NCBI GenBank assembly: GCA_009838525.1
Contig: VXRJ01000034.1
Location: 235,945 to 299,944, forward strand
From: Acidobacteriota bacterium
GTDB lineage: Bacteria > Acidobacteriota > Vicinamibacteria > Vicinamibacterales > UBA8438
Length of the DNA stretch: 64,000 nucleotides
Direction of reading: 5' to 3'
In this document: positions 41,151-50,225 of the stretch, one piece after another
How positions within the stretch are numbered: the stretch's first letter is position 1
Layout: the number at the start of each line of letters is the position of its first letter
The notes under the pieces: generated by a model
The model's database searches: none
Seen by the model: only the letters and a program-made list of their open reading frames with translations
Told to the model about the DNA's origin: nothing
Translations under genes and position numbers: made by a program

Positions 41151-42490
41151 TCGTCACGCACAAGTCCCTTTCCCGGCGGACCGTGCTGCGCGGACTGGGC
41201 GCCACCGTAGCCCTCCCCCTGCTCGACGCCATGGTGCCGGCCCTGTCGGCCACGGCGCGGGCGGTCACCGCGCCGGTGCCGCGGCTGGCGTTCTTCTATG
41301 TGCCGAACGGCATCCTTCCGCGCAGCTTCCATCCGGACGGAAGCGGCGGGTCGGGCTTCGAGCTGACCCCCGTGCTGAGTCCGCTCGCACCGTTTCGCGA
41401 TCAGATGACGGTGGTCACGGGCCTGAGCAACTCGGGGGTGGTCAGCCCGAACGAGGGCGGCGGCGTGCACACGCGGGCGCACGGCGGCTGGCTGAACGGC
41501 ATCCTCCCGAAACGGACCGAGGGGGCCGACATCCGCGCCGGCAAGACGATCGATCAGTACGCGGCGGACAAGCTGGGGGCTGACACCGCGCTCCGCTCGC
41601 TGGAGCTGACGACCGAGTCGAACTACCAGGTGGGCAACTGTGAGAACGGCTACTCGTGCGCCTACCGCAACTCGACATCCTGGCTGACGCCGACGACTCC
41701 GCTGCCGCACGAACGCGACCCGCGCGTCATCTTCCAGCGGCTGTTCGGCGACGGCGGCAGCGTCGAAGCGCGCTTGGCGCAGATGAAGACCGACCGCAGC
41801 ATCCTCGATTCGGTCACGGATTCCGTGCAGCGGATCGAACGGCGGATCGGGGCGCAGGACCGCGCCACCGTCGACGAGTACCTGTCGTCGATCCGCCAGA
41901 TCGAACGGCGTATTCAGCGGACGGAAGAGACGAACACGACGACGCCGCTTCCCGCCGTCGATCAGCCGGCGGGCGTGCCGGACGACTACGAGGAGCATGT
42001 TGGCCTGCTGCAGGACATGCTGGTGCTCGCCTTCCAGGCCGACATCACCCGCGTGAGCTGCATGCAGATGGCGCGCGAGACGAGCGGCCGGACCTACCCG
42101 AACATCGGCGTGCCGGAGGCGCACCACACGGTGTCGCACCACCAGCAGGATCCGCACAACATCGCGCAGTACACGAAGATCAGCCAGTACCAGATGACGC
42201 TCTTCTCGAAGCTGGTCGAGAAGATGCGCAACACGCCGGACGGTGACGGTACGCTGCTCGATCACAGCATCCTTCTGCATGGGGCGGGCATGGGCGACGG
42301 CGATCAGCACACGCCGTACAACCTGCCGATCACGTTGATGGGCGGCGGCGCCGGCCAGCTCGACGGCAACCGGCACCTCGTCTACGAGATGCACACGCCG
42401 TTCATGAACCTCGGGCTGACCCTGCTCGAGAAGGTGGACGTGAAGGTGGACCGAATAAGCGACAGCACCGGGCCGCTGACGGGGGTCTAG
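41147..42490 (+). CDS. DUF1552 (HxxSHH) Tat-exported protein, module b
   Basis: A 447-residue protein: twin-arginine signal LSRRTVLRGLGATVALPLLD (residues 8-27) and signature HTVSHH at 327-332, a variant of the more usual HPLSHH in modules a and c. It keeps YVPNGILPRSF, the helical DEYLSSIRQIERRIQRTEE, the ADITRVSCMQMARETSG segment and the C-terminal MGGGAGQLDGNRHLVYE. Two cysteines in NCENGYSCAYR match a conserved pair also seen in the paralogues and may form a disulfide. Four-base overlap with the cytochrome gene upstream and a four-base gap to the ankyrin gene downstream. Confidence 0.94.
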   Translation: MIVTHKSLSRRTVLRGLGATVALPLLDAMVPALSATARAVTAPVPRLAFFYVPNGILPRSFHPDGSGGSGFELTPVLSPLAPFRDQMTVVTGLSNSGVVSPNEGGGVHTRAHGGWLNGILPKRTEGADIRAGKTIDQYAADKLGADTALRSLELTTESNYQVGNCENGYSCAYRNSTSWLTPTTPLPHERDPRVIFQRLFGDGGSVEARLAQMKTDRSILDSVTDSVQRIERRIGAQDRATVDEYLSSIRQIERRIQRTEETNTTTPLPAVDQPAGVPDDYEEHVGLLQDMLVLAFQADITRVSCMQMARETSGRTYPNIGVPEAHHTVSHHQQDPHNIAQYTKISQYQMTLFSKLVEKMRNTPDGDGTLLDHSILLHGAGMGDGDQHTPYNLPITLMGGGAGQLDGNRHLVYEMHTPFMNLGLTLLEKVDVKVDRISDSTGPLTGV

Positions 42491-42494
42491 GAAC

Positions 42495-44150
42495 ATGTTG
42501 AAGTCGTCAAGCGGTTCGCGGGCAGTCCCGGTTGCGCTGGCCGCGCTCGCGGTGCTGGTCGCCGGGTTGGCGGCGAGCCCGGCGGCGGAAGCGGCCGGCA
42601 ACCGTGACGTGCCCCTGATCGCGGCGGTCAGGGCGGGCGACGTCGATGCGGTCCGCGCGCTGGTCGGCGACGCGACCGTCGACGTGAACCAGGCCGAGCC
42701 GGACGGCGCCACCGCCCTGCACTGGGCCGTGCACCGCAACGACCCCGCTCTGGTTGACCTGCTGCTCGAAGCGGGCGCCGACGTAGCCGCGATCAACCGG
42801 TACGGCGTACAACCGCTGGCACTCGCCGCCGAGAACGGCAGCGCGGCGATTCTGGAGGTATTGATCGACGCCGGCGCCGATCCGAACGCAGCGCTCCCGG
42901 AAGGCGAAACGGTGCTGATGACGGCGGCGCGCTCTGGCGACGCCGACGCCATCCGGTTGTTGCTCGTGCGCGGCGCCGACCCGAACGCGCGCGACGAGTA
43001 CCGCGGCCAGACCGCCCTGATGTGGGCGGCGTCCCGGAACAACGCCGCCGCCATCCACGCTCTGGCTGAGTTGGGCGCCGACATCCATGCGCGGACGGAG
43101 ACGGGTGGACGGCCTCCGAACGGCAGCCGGATGTTCTACGCGCCGCATCCGACCGGCTTCACGGCGTTGATGTTCGCGGCGCGCGACGGGCATCTCGACG
43201 CCATGCGCGTCCTGCTGGAAGCGGGGGCCGGCATCAATGACACGCTGTCCGACGGCCAGAGCGCGCTGGTCGTCACGGTGGCGAACGCCAACTGGGAGCT
43301 GGCCGACTACATGCTCGACCGGGGCGCCGACCCGAACTTGGCGGACGCCGGCTGGAACGCCCTCCACCAGTTGCTCCGGACCCGCCGGATGAACACCGGC
43401 TTCGGTTTCCCGGCGCCGATTCCGACCGGCAGCGTCGACAGCATCGACGTGCTGAAGAAGATGATCGCACTGGGCGGCGACGTCAACGCCCGCATGACCG
43501 TCAACGGCATGAAGGACGGTCAGCGTAACCGGCTGAACCGACTGGGGGCCACGCCGTTCTTTCTCGCCGCAAAGGTGACCGACACGGAGGCGATGCGCGT
43601 CCTGATCGATGCGGGCGCCGACACGCTGACGCCCAATGCCGACGGCACGACACCGCTGATGGTGGCGGCCGGCGTCGCCATCTGGAACCCGGGAGAGGAC
43701 GGCGGATCGCTCAAGGGGCAGGAGGAGGAGGTGCTCGAGGCGGTCCGGATCTGCGTCGAGCAGGGCGCCGACGTCAACGCCGCCAACTACCGGGGCATGA
43801 CGGCGCTGCACGGGGCCGCGTTCCGGGGCATCAACAGCCTTGCCGACTACCTCGTCGCGCGGGGGGCGGACCTCGACGCGCGGACGGTCCACGGCTGGTC
43901 TCCCCTCGCCGTCGCCGAGGGCTTCAGCTACTCGGACTTCTACAAGGCGCAGAAGCACACCGCGGCGCACCTGCGCGAGCTGATGATCGCCCGGGGAATC
44001 GACACCGAGGGCGAAGGCCACGAGATCCCGGGGTCGGTCTGCTACGACTGCCTCCAGACGCGACCCGATCAGATCGAGGAGCGCACGCAGTGGGAGGCTG
44101 AACTCGAGGCGGAGTTCACGGCGCAGCTCACGTCGGATTCCCAGCCGTAG
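42495..44150 (+). CDS. Exported ankyrin-repeat protein, third gene of module b
   Basis: A 551-residue protein with signal peptide (MLKSSSGSRAVPVALAALAV, to about residue 33) and about ten ankyrin repeats (DGATALHWAVHRNDPALVDL, EGETVLMTAARSGDADAIRL, GQTALMWAASRNNAAAIHAL, RGMTALHGAAFRGINSLADY). The C-terminus (ARGIDTEGEGHEIPGSVCYDCLQTRPDQIEE, residues about 500-530) contains a CYDC pair not seen in the other ankyrin proteins, which could bind metal or form a disulfide. It begins four bases after the DUF1552 stop. Role as partner-binding scaffold is inferred. Confidence 0.92.
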   Translation: MLKSSSGSRAVPVALAALAVLVAGLAASPAAEAAGNRDVPLIAAVRAGDVDAVRALVGDATVDVNQAEPDGATALHWAVHRNDPALVDLLLEAGADVAAINRYGVQPLALAAENGSAAILEVLIDAGADPNAALPEGETVLMTAARSGDADAIRLLLVRGADPNARDEYRGQTALMWAASRNNAAAIHALAELGADIHARTETGGRPPNGSRMFYAPHPTGFTALMFAARDGHLDAMRVLLEAGAGINDTLSDGQSALVVTVANANWELADYMLDRGADPNLADAGWNALHQLLRTRRMNTGFGFPAPIPTGSVDSIDVLKKMIALGGDVNARMTVNGMKDGQRNRLNRLGATPFFLAAKVTDTEAMRVLIDAGADTLTPNADGTTPLMVAAGVAIWNPGEDGGSLKGQEEEVLEAVRICVEQGADVNAANYRGMTALHGAAFRGINSLADYLVARGADLDARTVHGWSPLAVAEGFSYSDFYKAQKHTAAHLRELMIARGIDTEGEGHEIPGSVCYDCLQTRPDQIEERTQWEAELEAEFTAQLTSDSQP

Positions 44151-44163
44151 AGCGCGGACGAAG

Positions 44164-45861
44164 CTACCGCGGCGCCCGGCCGAACGGTGAGCGCAGCGCC
44201 CGTCCCTGTTCGTAGAGGGTGAGTGCGGCCGCCATGGCGCGAGCGATGTCCGGCCGTCCCGCCTGCTCGGCGGCGGTGATCGCGCGGCGCTGGCGCTCTG
44301 CCGCCTCGGAGTAGCGTCCCGTCTCCGCGAGGGCCATCGCCACCGTCTCGTCGATGGTCGGGTTCGGCGGCGCCTGGAGCAACGGCGCGGCGAGTACCAT
44401 CGCGCGCTGGCCGTCACGCGCCGCGTCGTCCGGCGCGGCGGCGAGGATGCGGATCAGCAGGTCGATCAGCCGGAGTTCGTCCGGATGGATCGCGATCGCC
44501 TCCTCCAGCCGGTCGCGCGCCTCCCGGTAACGTTCAAGCTGCGTGAGGAGCAGCCCCAGGCCCAGCCAGGCGTCGGGGAACCCCGGTGCTACCTCGACCG
44601 CCCGTGACGCTTCCGCCGCCGCCTCGTCAGTCCGTCCGACGGCGCGATACGCGTCAACGAGGCCGAGCCGGGCCTCCAGATAGTCGGGCTGGTGGCGGAT
44701 GGCCGCGGCATAGCGATCGATCGCCTCGGCGTGCCGGCCGCTCATGGCCAGAAGCACGCCGATGCCGACGTAGGCCCGCGCCTCGGTCGGGTTCAGCCGA
44801 AGGGCCGCCTCGTACTGCTCTCCCGCACCTCGGGTGTCGCCGGTGGCCAGCAGCGCGTCGCCGAGTTGCCGTCGCAGGTCCGCGTCATCGGGCGCCTCGG
44901 CCAGTCCTTCGCGGAAAATCGACACCGCTTCGGCCGGCCGGCCTTCGCGCATCGCCGCGGCCCCGCGGTTGCCGTAGGCGCGCGGGCTGCGGAGCAGGTT
45001 CTCGTAGGCCGTCATTAGCGGATCGGGCGGCTCCGGCGGGTCGCCGCCGCTCTGGTTCAGGTACTCGTCGGCCCTGGCCGGGTCTCCTGTTTCGCGATAG
45101 GCGGTCGCCAGGGCATAGTGGACGTTCCAGGCCGGCGGACCCGCCGCGAGCGCCCGTTCCAGGTAGTCGATCGCCCGCGCGGGCTCGCCGCGGGCGAGGG
45201 CGGCGCTCCCCGCGCCGGAGAGCGCCGCGGCGGAGGAGGAATCGATGGCGAGCGCCTGCTCGAAGAGCGGCTCGGCTTCCTCGGGGCGGCCCTCATCCAG
45301 GTACATCTCGCCCAGACGCACGAGCGACGCCAGGTACGAGGGGTCTATCTCCACGGCACGCTCGAAGTAGCGGCGGGCCTGGGGCTGGTCGCCGGTCGTC
45401 CGGTAGAGCTGCGCGAGGTAGTACGGCCACCGCATCTCTCCGGGCGACTCGGCCGAGGCGTTCAGGAAGGCCGCCGCCGCGGTGTCGTAGAACCGGGTGG
45501 CCATCAGGATCAGGCCGAACTCGCCGTAGGCCTCGCCGAGAGCCGCCGCCGGCGCGGATTCCGCCTGGGCGCGGAGCAGGGCGTCGTGGCTCTCGCGGAC
45601 CTGGACCTGGACCGGTTCGGGCAGCTCGGAGAGGTCCGGCAGCTCCACCGGCGGCGGGGGCGCGTCGACTTCCGGCGCGTCCGCCGGCGAGGCGTCCGGA
45701 GCCCCGGACGTCGGATCAGCGCCGCCGGCGGCGGTGGACGAGGTCTCGACACCGGGGGCAGCAGTGTCGCCCCCCGGGGCGCACGCCGCGCCCAGCAAGG
45801 CCGCGGTCACCGCCACTGTCGCCACGAGCAGCGCCGGCAGCCTGCGATCGAGGATCCTCAT
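44164..45861 (-). CDS. TPR-repeat protein, probable lipoprotein
   Basis: A 565-residue protein made almost wholly of tetratricopeptide repeats (about a dozen, e.g. RRYFERAVEIDPSYLASLV, AGEQYEAALRLNPTEARAYV, AIDRYAAAIRHQPDYLEARL). The N-terminus LPALLVATVAVTAALLGAAC is a hydrophobic signal ending in Cys, though Gly at -3 makes the lipobox imperfect; a proline- and acid-rich linker follows. It starts inside the CRTAC1 stop (ATGA), so the two are coupled. CRTAC1-TPR pairs are frequent in Acidobacteriota; the TPRs probably dock the CRTAC1 protein or its target. Convergent with module b, 13 bases away. Confidence 0.92.
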   Translation of the reverse strand: MRILDRRLPALLVATVAVTAALLGAACAPGGDTAAPGVETSSTAAGGADPTSGAPDASPADAPEVDAPPPPVELPDLSELPEPVQVQVRESHDALLRAQAESAPAAALGEAYGEFGLILMATRFYDTAAAAFLNASAESPGEMRWPYYLAQLYRTTGDQPQARRYFERAVEIDPSYLASLVRLGEMYLDEGRPEEAEPLFEQALAIDSSSAAALSGAGSAALARGEPARAIDYLERALAAGPPAWNVHYALATAYRETGDPARADEYLNQSGGDPPEPPDPLMTAYENLLRSPRAYGNRGAAAMREGRPAEAVSIFREGLAEAPDDADLRRQLGDALLATGDTRGAGEQYEAALRLNPTEARAYVGIGVLLAMSGRHAEAIDRYAAAIRHQPDYLEARLGLVDAYRAVGRTDEAAAEASRAVEVAPGFPDAWLGLGLLLTQLERYREARDRLEEAIAIHPDELRLIDLLIRILAAAPDDAARDGQRAMVLAAPLLQAPPNPTIDETVAMALAETGRYSEAAERQRRAITAAEQAGRPDIARAMAAALTLYEQGRALRSPFGRAPR

Positions 45862-47657
45862 TGTGAGCGGCCCTCGCCCTGGGTCAGCGTCGTGTAGCGG
45901 CCGGTTTCCACATCGTCCCATTCCTCGGTGCTGCCGTCGGGCCAGGTGATCCGCAGGCGCGAAACGCCCGACGCGCCGAGCCCGAAGAGCACCCGCGGGT
46001 CGTTCGCCGAAGCGAAGCTCCCGTCGGCGCGCGCCCGCCGCCGCAGCGTCGACCCATCCTCACGCACCACGGTTACCCAGGCGCCGCTCAGATCCCGCGG
46101 CGGGTCGCCGCCGACCAGCCTCAGCCCCAGCCAGCGCGCCCGATGCCCGACCTCGTTGATCAGCAGCCGAACCGGGCCGGCGGCGTTGGCCACCACCACG
46201 TCGGTGTCGCCGTCGTTGTCAATGTCGCCGAATCCTGCGCCGCGGCTTACCTCGGAGAGTTCGAACACGTCTCCGGCGCGCGCGGTCGCATCCTCGAAGC
46301 GGTCGCCGCCCAGGTTGTGAAACACCTGGTTGCGCTGGTCCAGCGGGAAGGGATTCTCGCCGCGCGACTCAAAGTTGACGACCACCGACCCGTTCACCGC
46401 CAGGATGTCCAGCCACCCGTCGTTGTCGATGTCCAGCCAACCGGCGCCGAAGCCCGTGTAGGGCAGGCTGGGCGCCCGGATGCCGAGTGCGGCGCTGCGT
46501 TCCCGGAACAGTCCGGTCCCGTCGTTGACGTACAGCGTGCTGCCCTGCCCGGTCAGCTCGGTGATGAAAAGGTCTTCGTCGCCGTCGTTGTCGAAGTCGC
46601 CCGCGCCCACGCCCATGTCCGCCTTGGCGTTGCCGCCCGCGCCGAGGGCCGCGCCCCAGGGCAGCGCCATGTTGCGGAACGTGCCGTCCCGCTGGTTGAC
46701 CCACAACTGGTTCGGCGTCTGGTCATTGGCGACGAACAGGTCGAGCCAGCCGTCGCCGTCAACATCCGCGGTCACCGCGCCGAGGGCCGGTCCGTACTCG
46801 CGCGCCAGCCCCGCCGTCGCCGTCACGTTCTCGAAGCTGCCGTCGCCCTGGTTGCGGTACAGAACGTCCGGATGCGGCCGGCTCGTGCCCGGCGCACAGT
46901 AGTCGGGCGCGCCCGCCCGGTCGTAGCACTGGGTGTGGGTCGCAAGCGTGTAGTTCAGGTAGTTGCCGACGAACAGGTCGAGCCAGCCGTCGCGGTCGTA
47001 GTCGAAGAACGACGCGGGAACGCCCCACGCCGGGTCGTCGGTGCCCGTCTCCACCGAGACGTCGGCGAACGTCCCGTCGCCCCGGTTTCGGAACATCTGG
47101 TTCGGTCCGAACCGGGTCAGGTAGAGATCGATGTGGCCGTCGTTGTCGTAGTCGCCGGCCGCCACGCCCATGCCGTACCCGCTGGAGGATATTCCCGCCT
47201 CGCGCGTGACGTCGGTAAACCTCAGCATCCGCGCACCGTCGGGAGAGACGATCAGGTCGTTGCGGTACAAGCGGTCGCCTGGCGGCTGGCCCTCCGCCGG
47301 GCCGATGAGCGGCGCGCCGTCTCCGAGCAGGACCCCCTGCACGAGGTAGACATCGAGGTCGCCGTCGTTGTCGTAGTCGAGCAGGCCGAGGCCCGGCCCG
47401 GTCATCTCCGGCGAATAGAACCGGCCGGTCATCCCGTTGAAATGGACGAAGTCGAGGCCGGCGTCTTCCGCGCGTTCGGCGAACCAGCCGGCGGATGCTG
47501 CCGTCTCTTCCGGTGGGGCCGCGGCTCCCGGCGGATCCGCACCTGGAGCGGGCGCGCCGGCGCCCGAACCCGCCCCGGTCCCGCAGGCGGCCAGCGATCC
47601 GGCCAGCGATCCGGCCAGCGCGAAACGGAACAGCCAGCGACCGGCAGTCGGAAGCAT
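45858..47657 (-). CDS. CRTAC1-family lipoprotein (FG-GAP/VCBS repeats plus ASPIC/UnbV)
   Basis: A 599-residue secreted protein. Signal peptide with canonical lipobox LAAC (residues 22-25), a Pro/Ala-rich linker, then a seven-bladed FG-GAP propeller with calcium loops of the DxDxDGxxD type (LLDYDNDGDLDVYLVQG, AAGDYDNDGHIDLYL, DIDNDGWLDILAVNG, GDIDNDGDTDVVVAN), and a C-terminal ASPIC/UnbV domain (RWLGLRLVGGDPPRDLSGAW; LRITWPDGSTEEWDDV). Opening WFAERAEDAGLDFVHFNGMTG is typical. Function unknown; likely extracellular binding. Followed by the TPR gene with a four-base overlap. A 12-bp tandem repeat lies in the signal region. Confidence 0.94.
   Translation of the reverse strand: MLPTAGRWLFRFALAGSLAGSLAACGTGAGSGAGAPAPGADPPGAAAPPEETAASAGWFAERAEDAGLDFVHFNGMTGRFYSPEMTGPGLGLLDYDNDGDLDVYLVQGVLLGDGAPLIGPAEGQPPGDRLYRNDLIVSPDGARMLRFTDVTREAGISSSGYGMGVAAGDYDNDGHIDLYLTRFGPNQMFRNRGDGTFADVSVETGTDDPAWGVPASFFDYDRDGWLDLFVGNYLNYTLATHTQCYDRAGAPDYCAPGTSRPHPDVLYRNQGDGSFENVTATAGLAREYGPALGAVTADVDGDGWLDLFVANDQTPNQLWVNQRDGTFRNMALPWGAALGAGGNAKADMGVGAGDFDNDGDEDLFITELTGQGSTLYVNDGTGLFRERSAALGIRAPSLPYTGFGAGWLDIDNDGWLDILAVNGSVVVNFESRGENPFPLDQRNQVFHNLGGDRFEDATARAGDVFELSEVSRGAGFGDIDNDGDTDVVVANAAGPVRLLINEVGHRARWLGLRLVGGDPPRDLSGAWVTVVREDGSTLRRRARADGSFASANDPRVLFGLGASGVSRLRITWPDGSTEEWDDVETGRYTTLTQGEGRSQ
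47589..47620. repeat. 12-bp tandem repeat inside the CRTAC1 signal sequence
   Basis: GGCCAGCGATCC is repeated at 47589-47600 and 47601-47612 with a partial third copy to 47620. It encodes AGSLAGSLA in the hydrophobic core of the lipoprotein signal. The unit is four codons, so copy-number change would lengthen the signal without shifting the frame. Confidence 0.85.
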
Positions 47658-47838
47658 CGGTAACGTACTCTATCAACCCGCGCGTACCGGTGAAGCCGGT
47701 CGCGGAACCTCGCGGCGTGGCCAACCGTCTATGCAAGTGGAGCGGCTCGAGGCACTGGAGCGGGGCCGAGGAGTGGGCCGCCCGTGATATGATCAACGAT
47801 CCCCGGGACGGGTCCGGGTAGTCGTGCGAGGTTCATCG

Positions 47839-49236
47839 ATGATGACGATTTCGAAGAGATTTTCCCTGCTTGGTCTTGCCGCGATGGTCGCGCTCGTGTC
47901 GCCGGTTCCGGCGTTCGCGGGTGAGGCTCCCGAGGAGCCGACGTTCAGCAAGGACATCGCGCCGATCCTCCAGCGAAGTTGCCAGAAGTGCCACCGGCCC
48001 AACTCGTTGGCGCCGATGTCGCTCATCACCTACGAGGATGTCCGGCCGTGGGCGCGCTCCATCAAGTTCCGCACCGGCCTGCGCGACAAGCCGGGCGTGA
48101 TGCCGCCCTGGTACATCGAGAAGAACATCGGCATCCAGGAGTTCAAGGACGACTGGTCGCTGAGCGACGACGAGATTCTCACGATCGCTCGGTGGGCCGA
48201 CAACGGCGCGCCGCAGGGCGATCCCGCCGACATGCCGGAGCCGCCGCCGTTCATCGACGTCGACGAGTGGGAGATTGGCGAGCCGGATCTCGTGGTTTCG
48301 TCGCCCGAATTCGAGGTGGCGGCGGAACAGCCCGACTGGTGGGGAGCCCTCGGCACCGTCGAGTCCGGACTGACCGAGGACCGCTACGTGGCGGCGATCG
48401 AGTACAAGGAGCGGAACGACATGGAGCGGGGCGTCCGCTCCGACACGGTCGGCGGATTGTTCGTGGTTCACCACTCAGCGCTGTACATCAAGGGTCCGGA
48501 GGAGGACGACGCGCTGGTGAGTTGGCCCGTGCATGAAGTCGGGCGCAACGCCGACGTCTTCGACGAGAAGGCGGGCCGGCTGCTCAAGGCGGGTTCGCAG
48601 GTGATCTTCCCGACGACCCATCTGCATGCGAACGGGACCGACGTGCGGGCGCACCTCGATGTCGGCTTCAAGTTCCACCCGAAGGGTTACCAGCCGGAGA
48701 AGGAGATGCAGTTGCTCTTCTTCGGCAACGGGCCGGATCTCGACATCCGGGCGATGGAAAAGAACCAACGCGCCGAGGCGTACCTGACCCTCCGCGACAA
48801 CGCGAAAATCAGCGTTTTCGAGCCGCACATGCACGCGCCGGGTGTCCGGATGTGCCTGGAGGCGATCCACAACTCCCAGTCGCAGATGCTCAATTGCGCC
48901 GGCTACGACCATAGCTGGGTGCGCGTCTACAAGTACGCGGACTCGGCGGCTCCGCTCCTGCCGAAGGGAACGGTGCTCCGGCTGACCGGTTACTTCGACA
49001 ACTCGCCGACCAACCCGAACGTACCGGATCCGCGCAACTGGTCCGGCTCCGGCCACCGCTCCGTCGACAACATGTTCATCAACCTGATGCAGGCGATCTA
49101 CATGGATGACGAGGAGTTCGCGGCGGCGGTCGCGGAGCGCGAGGCGGCGCTCGAGGCCAACGGCGGGACCGATATCGGCTGCCTCACCTGCGACACGCTG
49201 GCTGACGAAGACACTGCCGGCGGCGGTGGCAACTAG
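47839..49236 (+). CDS. Cytochrome c fused to copper type II monooxygenase-like domain (copy 1)
   Basis: A 465-residue exported protein. Signal peptide (1-28), cytochrome c domain with CQKCH (48-52) and a probable axial Met in GVMPPW (88), then a peptidylglycine-monooxygenase-like region with three candidate copper motifs: VVHHSAL (HH 211-212), THLHANG (HLH 261-263) and EPHMHAPGVRM (HMH 330-332, Met338). The tail YFDNSPTNPNVPDPRNW matches the copper type II monooxygenase C-terminal domain. A Cys pair near the end (GCLTCD) is specific to this copy. Such a fusion could hydroxylate a substrate with electrons from its own heme (inference). ATG 47839 follows GAGG. Followed by its secreted partner 61 bases on. 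Confidence 0.85.
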   Translation: MMTISKRFSLLGLAAMVALVSPVPAFAGEAPEEPTFSKDIAPILQRSCQKCHRPNSLAPMSLITYEDVRPWARSIKFRTGLRDKPGVMPPWYIEKNIGIQEFKDDWSLSDDEILTIARWADNGAPQGDPADMPEPPPFIDVDEWEIGEPDLVVSSPEFEVAAEQPDWWGALGTVESGLTEDRYVAAIEYKERNDMERGVRSDTVGGLFVVHHSALYIKGPEEDDALVSWPVHEVGRNADVFDEKAGRLLKAGSQVIFPTTHLHANGTDVRAHLDVGFKFHPKGYQPEKEMQLLFFGNGPDLDIRAMEKNQRAEAYLTLRDNAKISVFEPHMHAPGVRMCLEAIHNSQSQMLNCAGYDHSWVRVYKYADSAAPLLPKGTVLRLTGYFDNSPTNPNVPDPRNWSGSGHRSVDNMFINLMQAIYMDDEEFAAAVAEREAALEANGGTDIGCLTCDTLADEDTAGGGGN

Positions 49237-49297
49237 GACTAGGTCACGTCATCTGAGGGTCGGCGTCCCTTTCGGCACAAGAGTGCGGGAGAAACGT

Positions 49298-50209
49298 ATG
49301 CCTGATGCCTTGAAGCCGTCCGCAGTAGCCCTGGTTGCGTTGGTCGTCGCGTTGGCGGCCGTCCCTGCCGCTACCCTGCAGGAACGCTACGACTTCGGAC
49401 AGACCCTCTCGCCCGCCTACGAAGGCTGGGAAGTGAACGACGACGGATCGTTCAACCTGGTGTTCGGCTACCTGAACCGGAACTGGGCTCAGGCGCCGTA
49501 CGTGCCGGTTGGTCCGGACAATTCCTTCGAGCCGGGGGAGCCAGACCGGGGTCAGCCCACCTATTTCCTGCCGCGGCGCAACCGCTTCGTCTTCAAGGTT
49601 CCGGTTCCGGCCGACTTCGGCGAGCAGGAACTGGTCTGGACCGTAACCGTGAACGGGACCACGGAGAAGGCCTACGCCACGCTGAAGCGCGACTACTACA
49701 TCGACGACCTGGTGGTGCAGGCGAACTACGGGGCCGGCGGCGCGGCCGGGACCACTCCGGAGCTGCCGGACAACCAGGCTCCGACGCTCGACATCGAAGG
49801 CCCGGCGCAGCGGACGGTCAGGGTTGGCGAGCCTCTGCCGTTGACGGCGGTTTCGACGGACGATGGAAAGCCGCGCGCGCGGCCTCTCGGCCGGGCGTCG
49901 ACGAGGGTCCAGCTTGCGCGGCCGATCACCACCGACACCGCGACCGGTCACCGGCTGTCATGGTTCGTCTTCCGCGGCCCCGGCGACAACGTCACCTTCC
50001 ACCCGGAGCAGATCAGCGTCTGGGAGGACACGCGAGACGGCATGAACTCCCCCTGGGCGCTGGGCTTCCTGACTCCGGATCCGCCGGAGGACGGCCGCTG
50101 GACAGCGGAGGCGACGTTCAGCGCGCCGGGCGACTACATCCTGCGCGCCATCGCGCACGACGGTGGCCTTGCGGCGACGGCCGACCTGACAGTTTCTGTC
50201 ACCCCCTGA
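49298..50209 (+). CDS. Conserved secreted protein, partner of the cytochrome/copper protein (copy 1)
   Basis: A 303-residue protein with a signal peptide (1-26) and no named domain recognised. It shares with the gene at 52119-52952 the strongly conserved segments SPAYEGWEVNDDGSFNLVFG, GYLNRNW, PVGPDNSFEPGEPDRGQPT, PRRNRFVFKVPVPADF and a C-terminal APGDYILRAIAHDGG. These patterns suggest beta-sandwich domains; the C-terminal part looks Ig-like. In both places it lies next to the cytochrome/copper protein, so a shared complex or substrate-presenting role is inferred. ATG 49298 follows GGGAGAAA; the frame is open further upstream but overlaps the preceding gene. Confidence 0.8.
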   Translation: MPDALKPSAVALVALVVALAAVPAATLQERYDFGQTLSPAYEGWEVNDDGSFNLVFGYLNRNWAQAPYVPVGPDNSFEPGEPDRGQPTYFLPRRNRFVFKVPVPADFGEQELVWTVTVNGTTEKAYATLKRDYYIDDLVVQANYGAGGAAGTTPELPDNQAPTLDIEGPAQRTVRVGEPLPLTAVSTDDGKPRARPLGRASTRVQLARPITTDTATGHRLSWFVFRGPGDNVTFHPEQISVWEDTRDGMNSPWALGFLTPDPPEDGRWTAEATFSAPGDYILRAIAHDGGLAATADLTVSVTP

Positions 50210-50225
50210 CCGTAGACTGGGGGGT

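Noticed and set aside
41078..43084. A 668-codon minus-strand frame across the DUF1552 and ankyrin genes of module b
   Set aside because: It runs antisense to two well-supported genes and lacks any motif.
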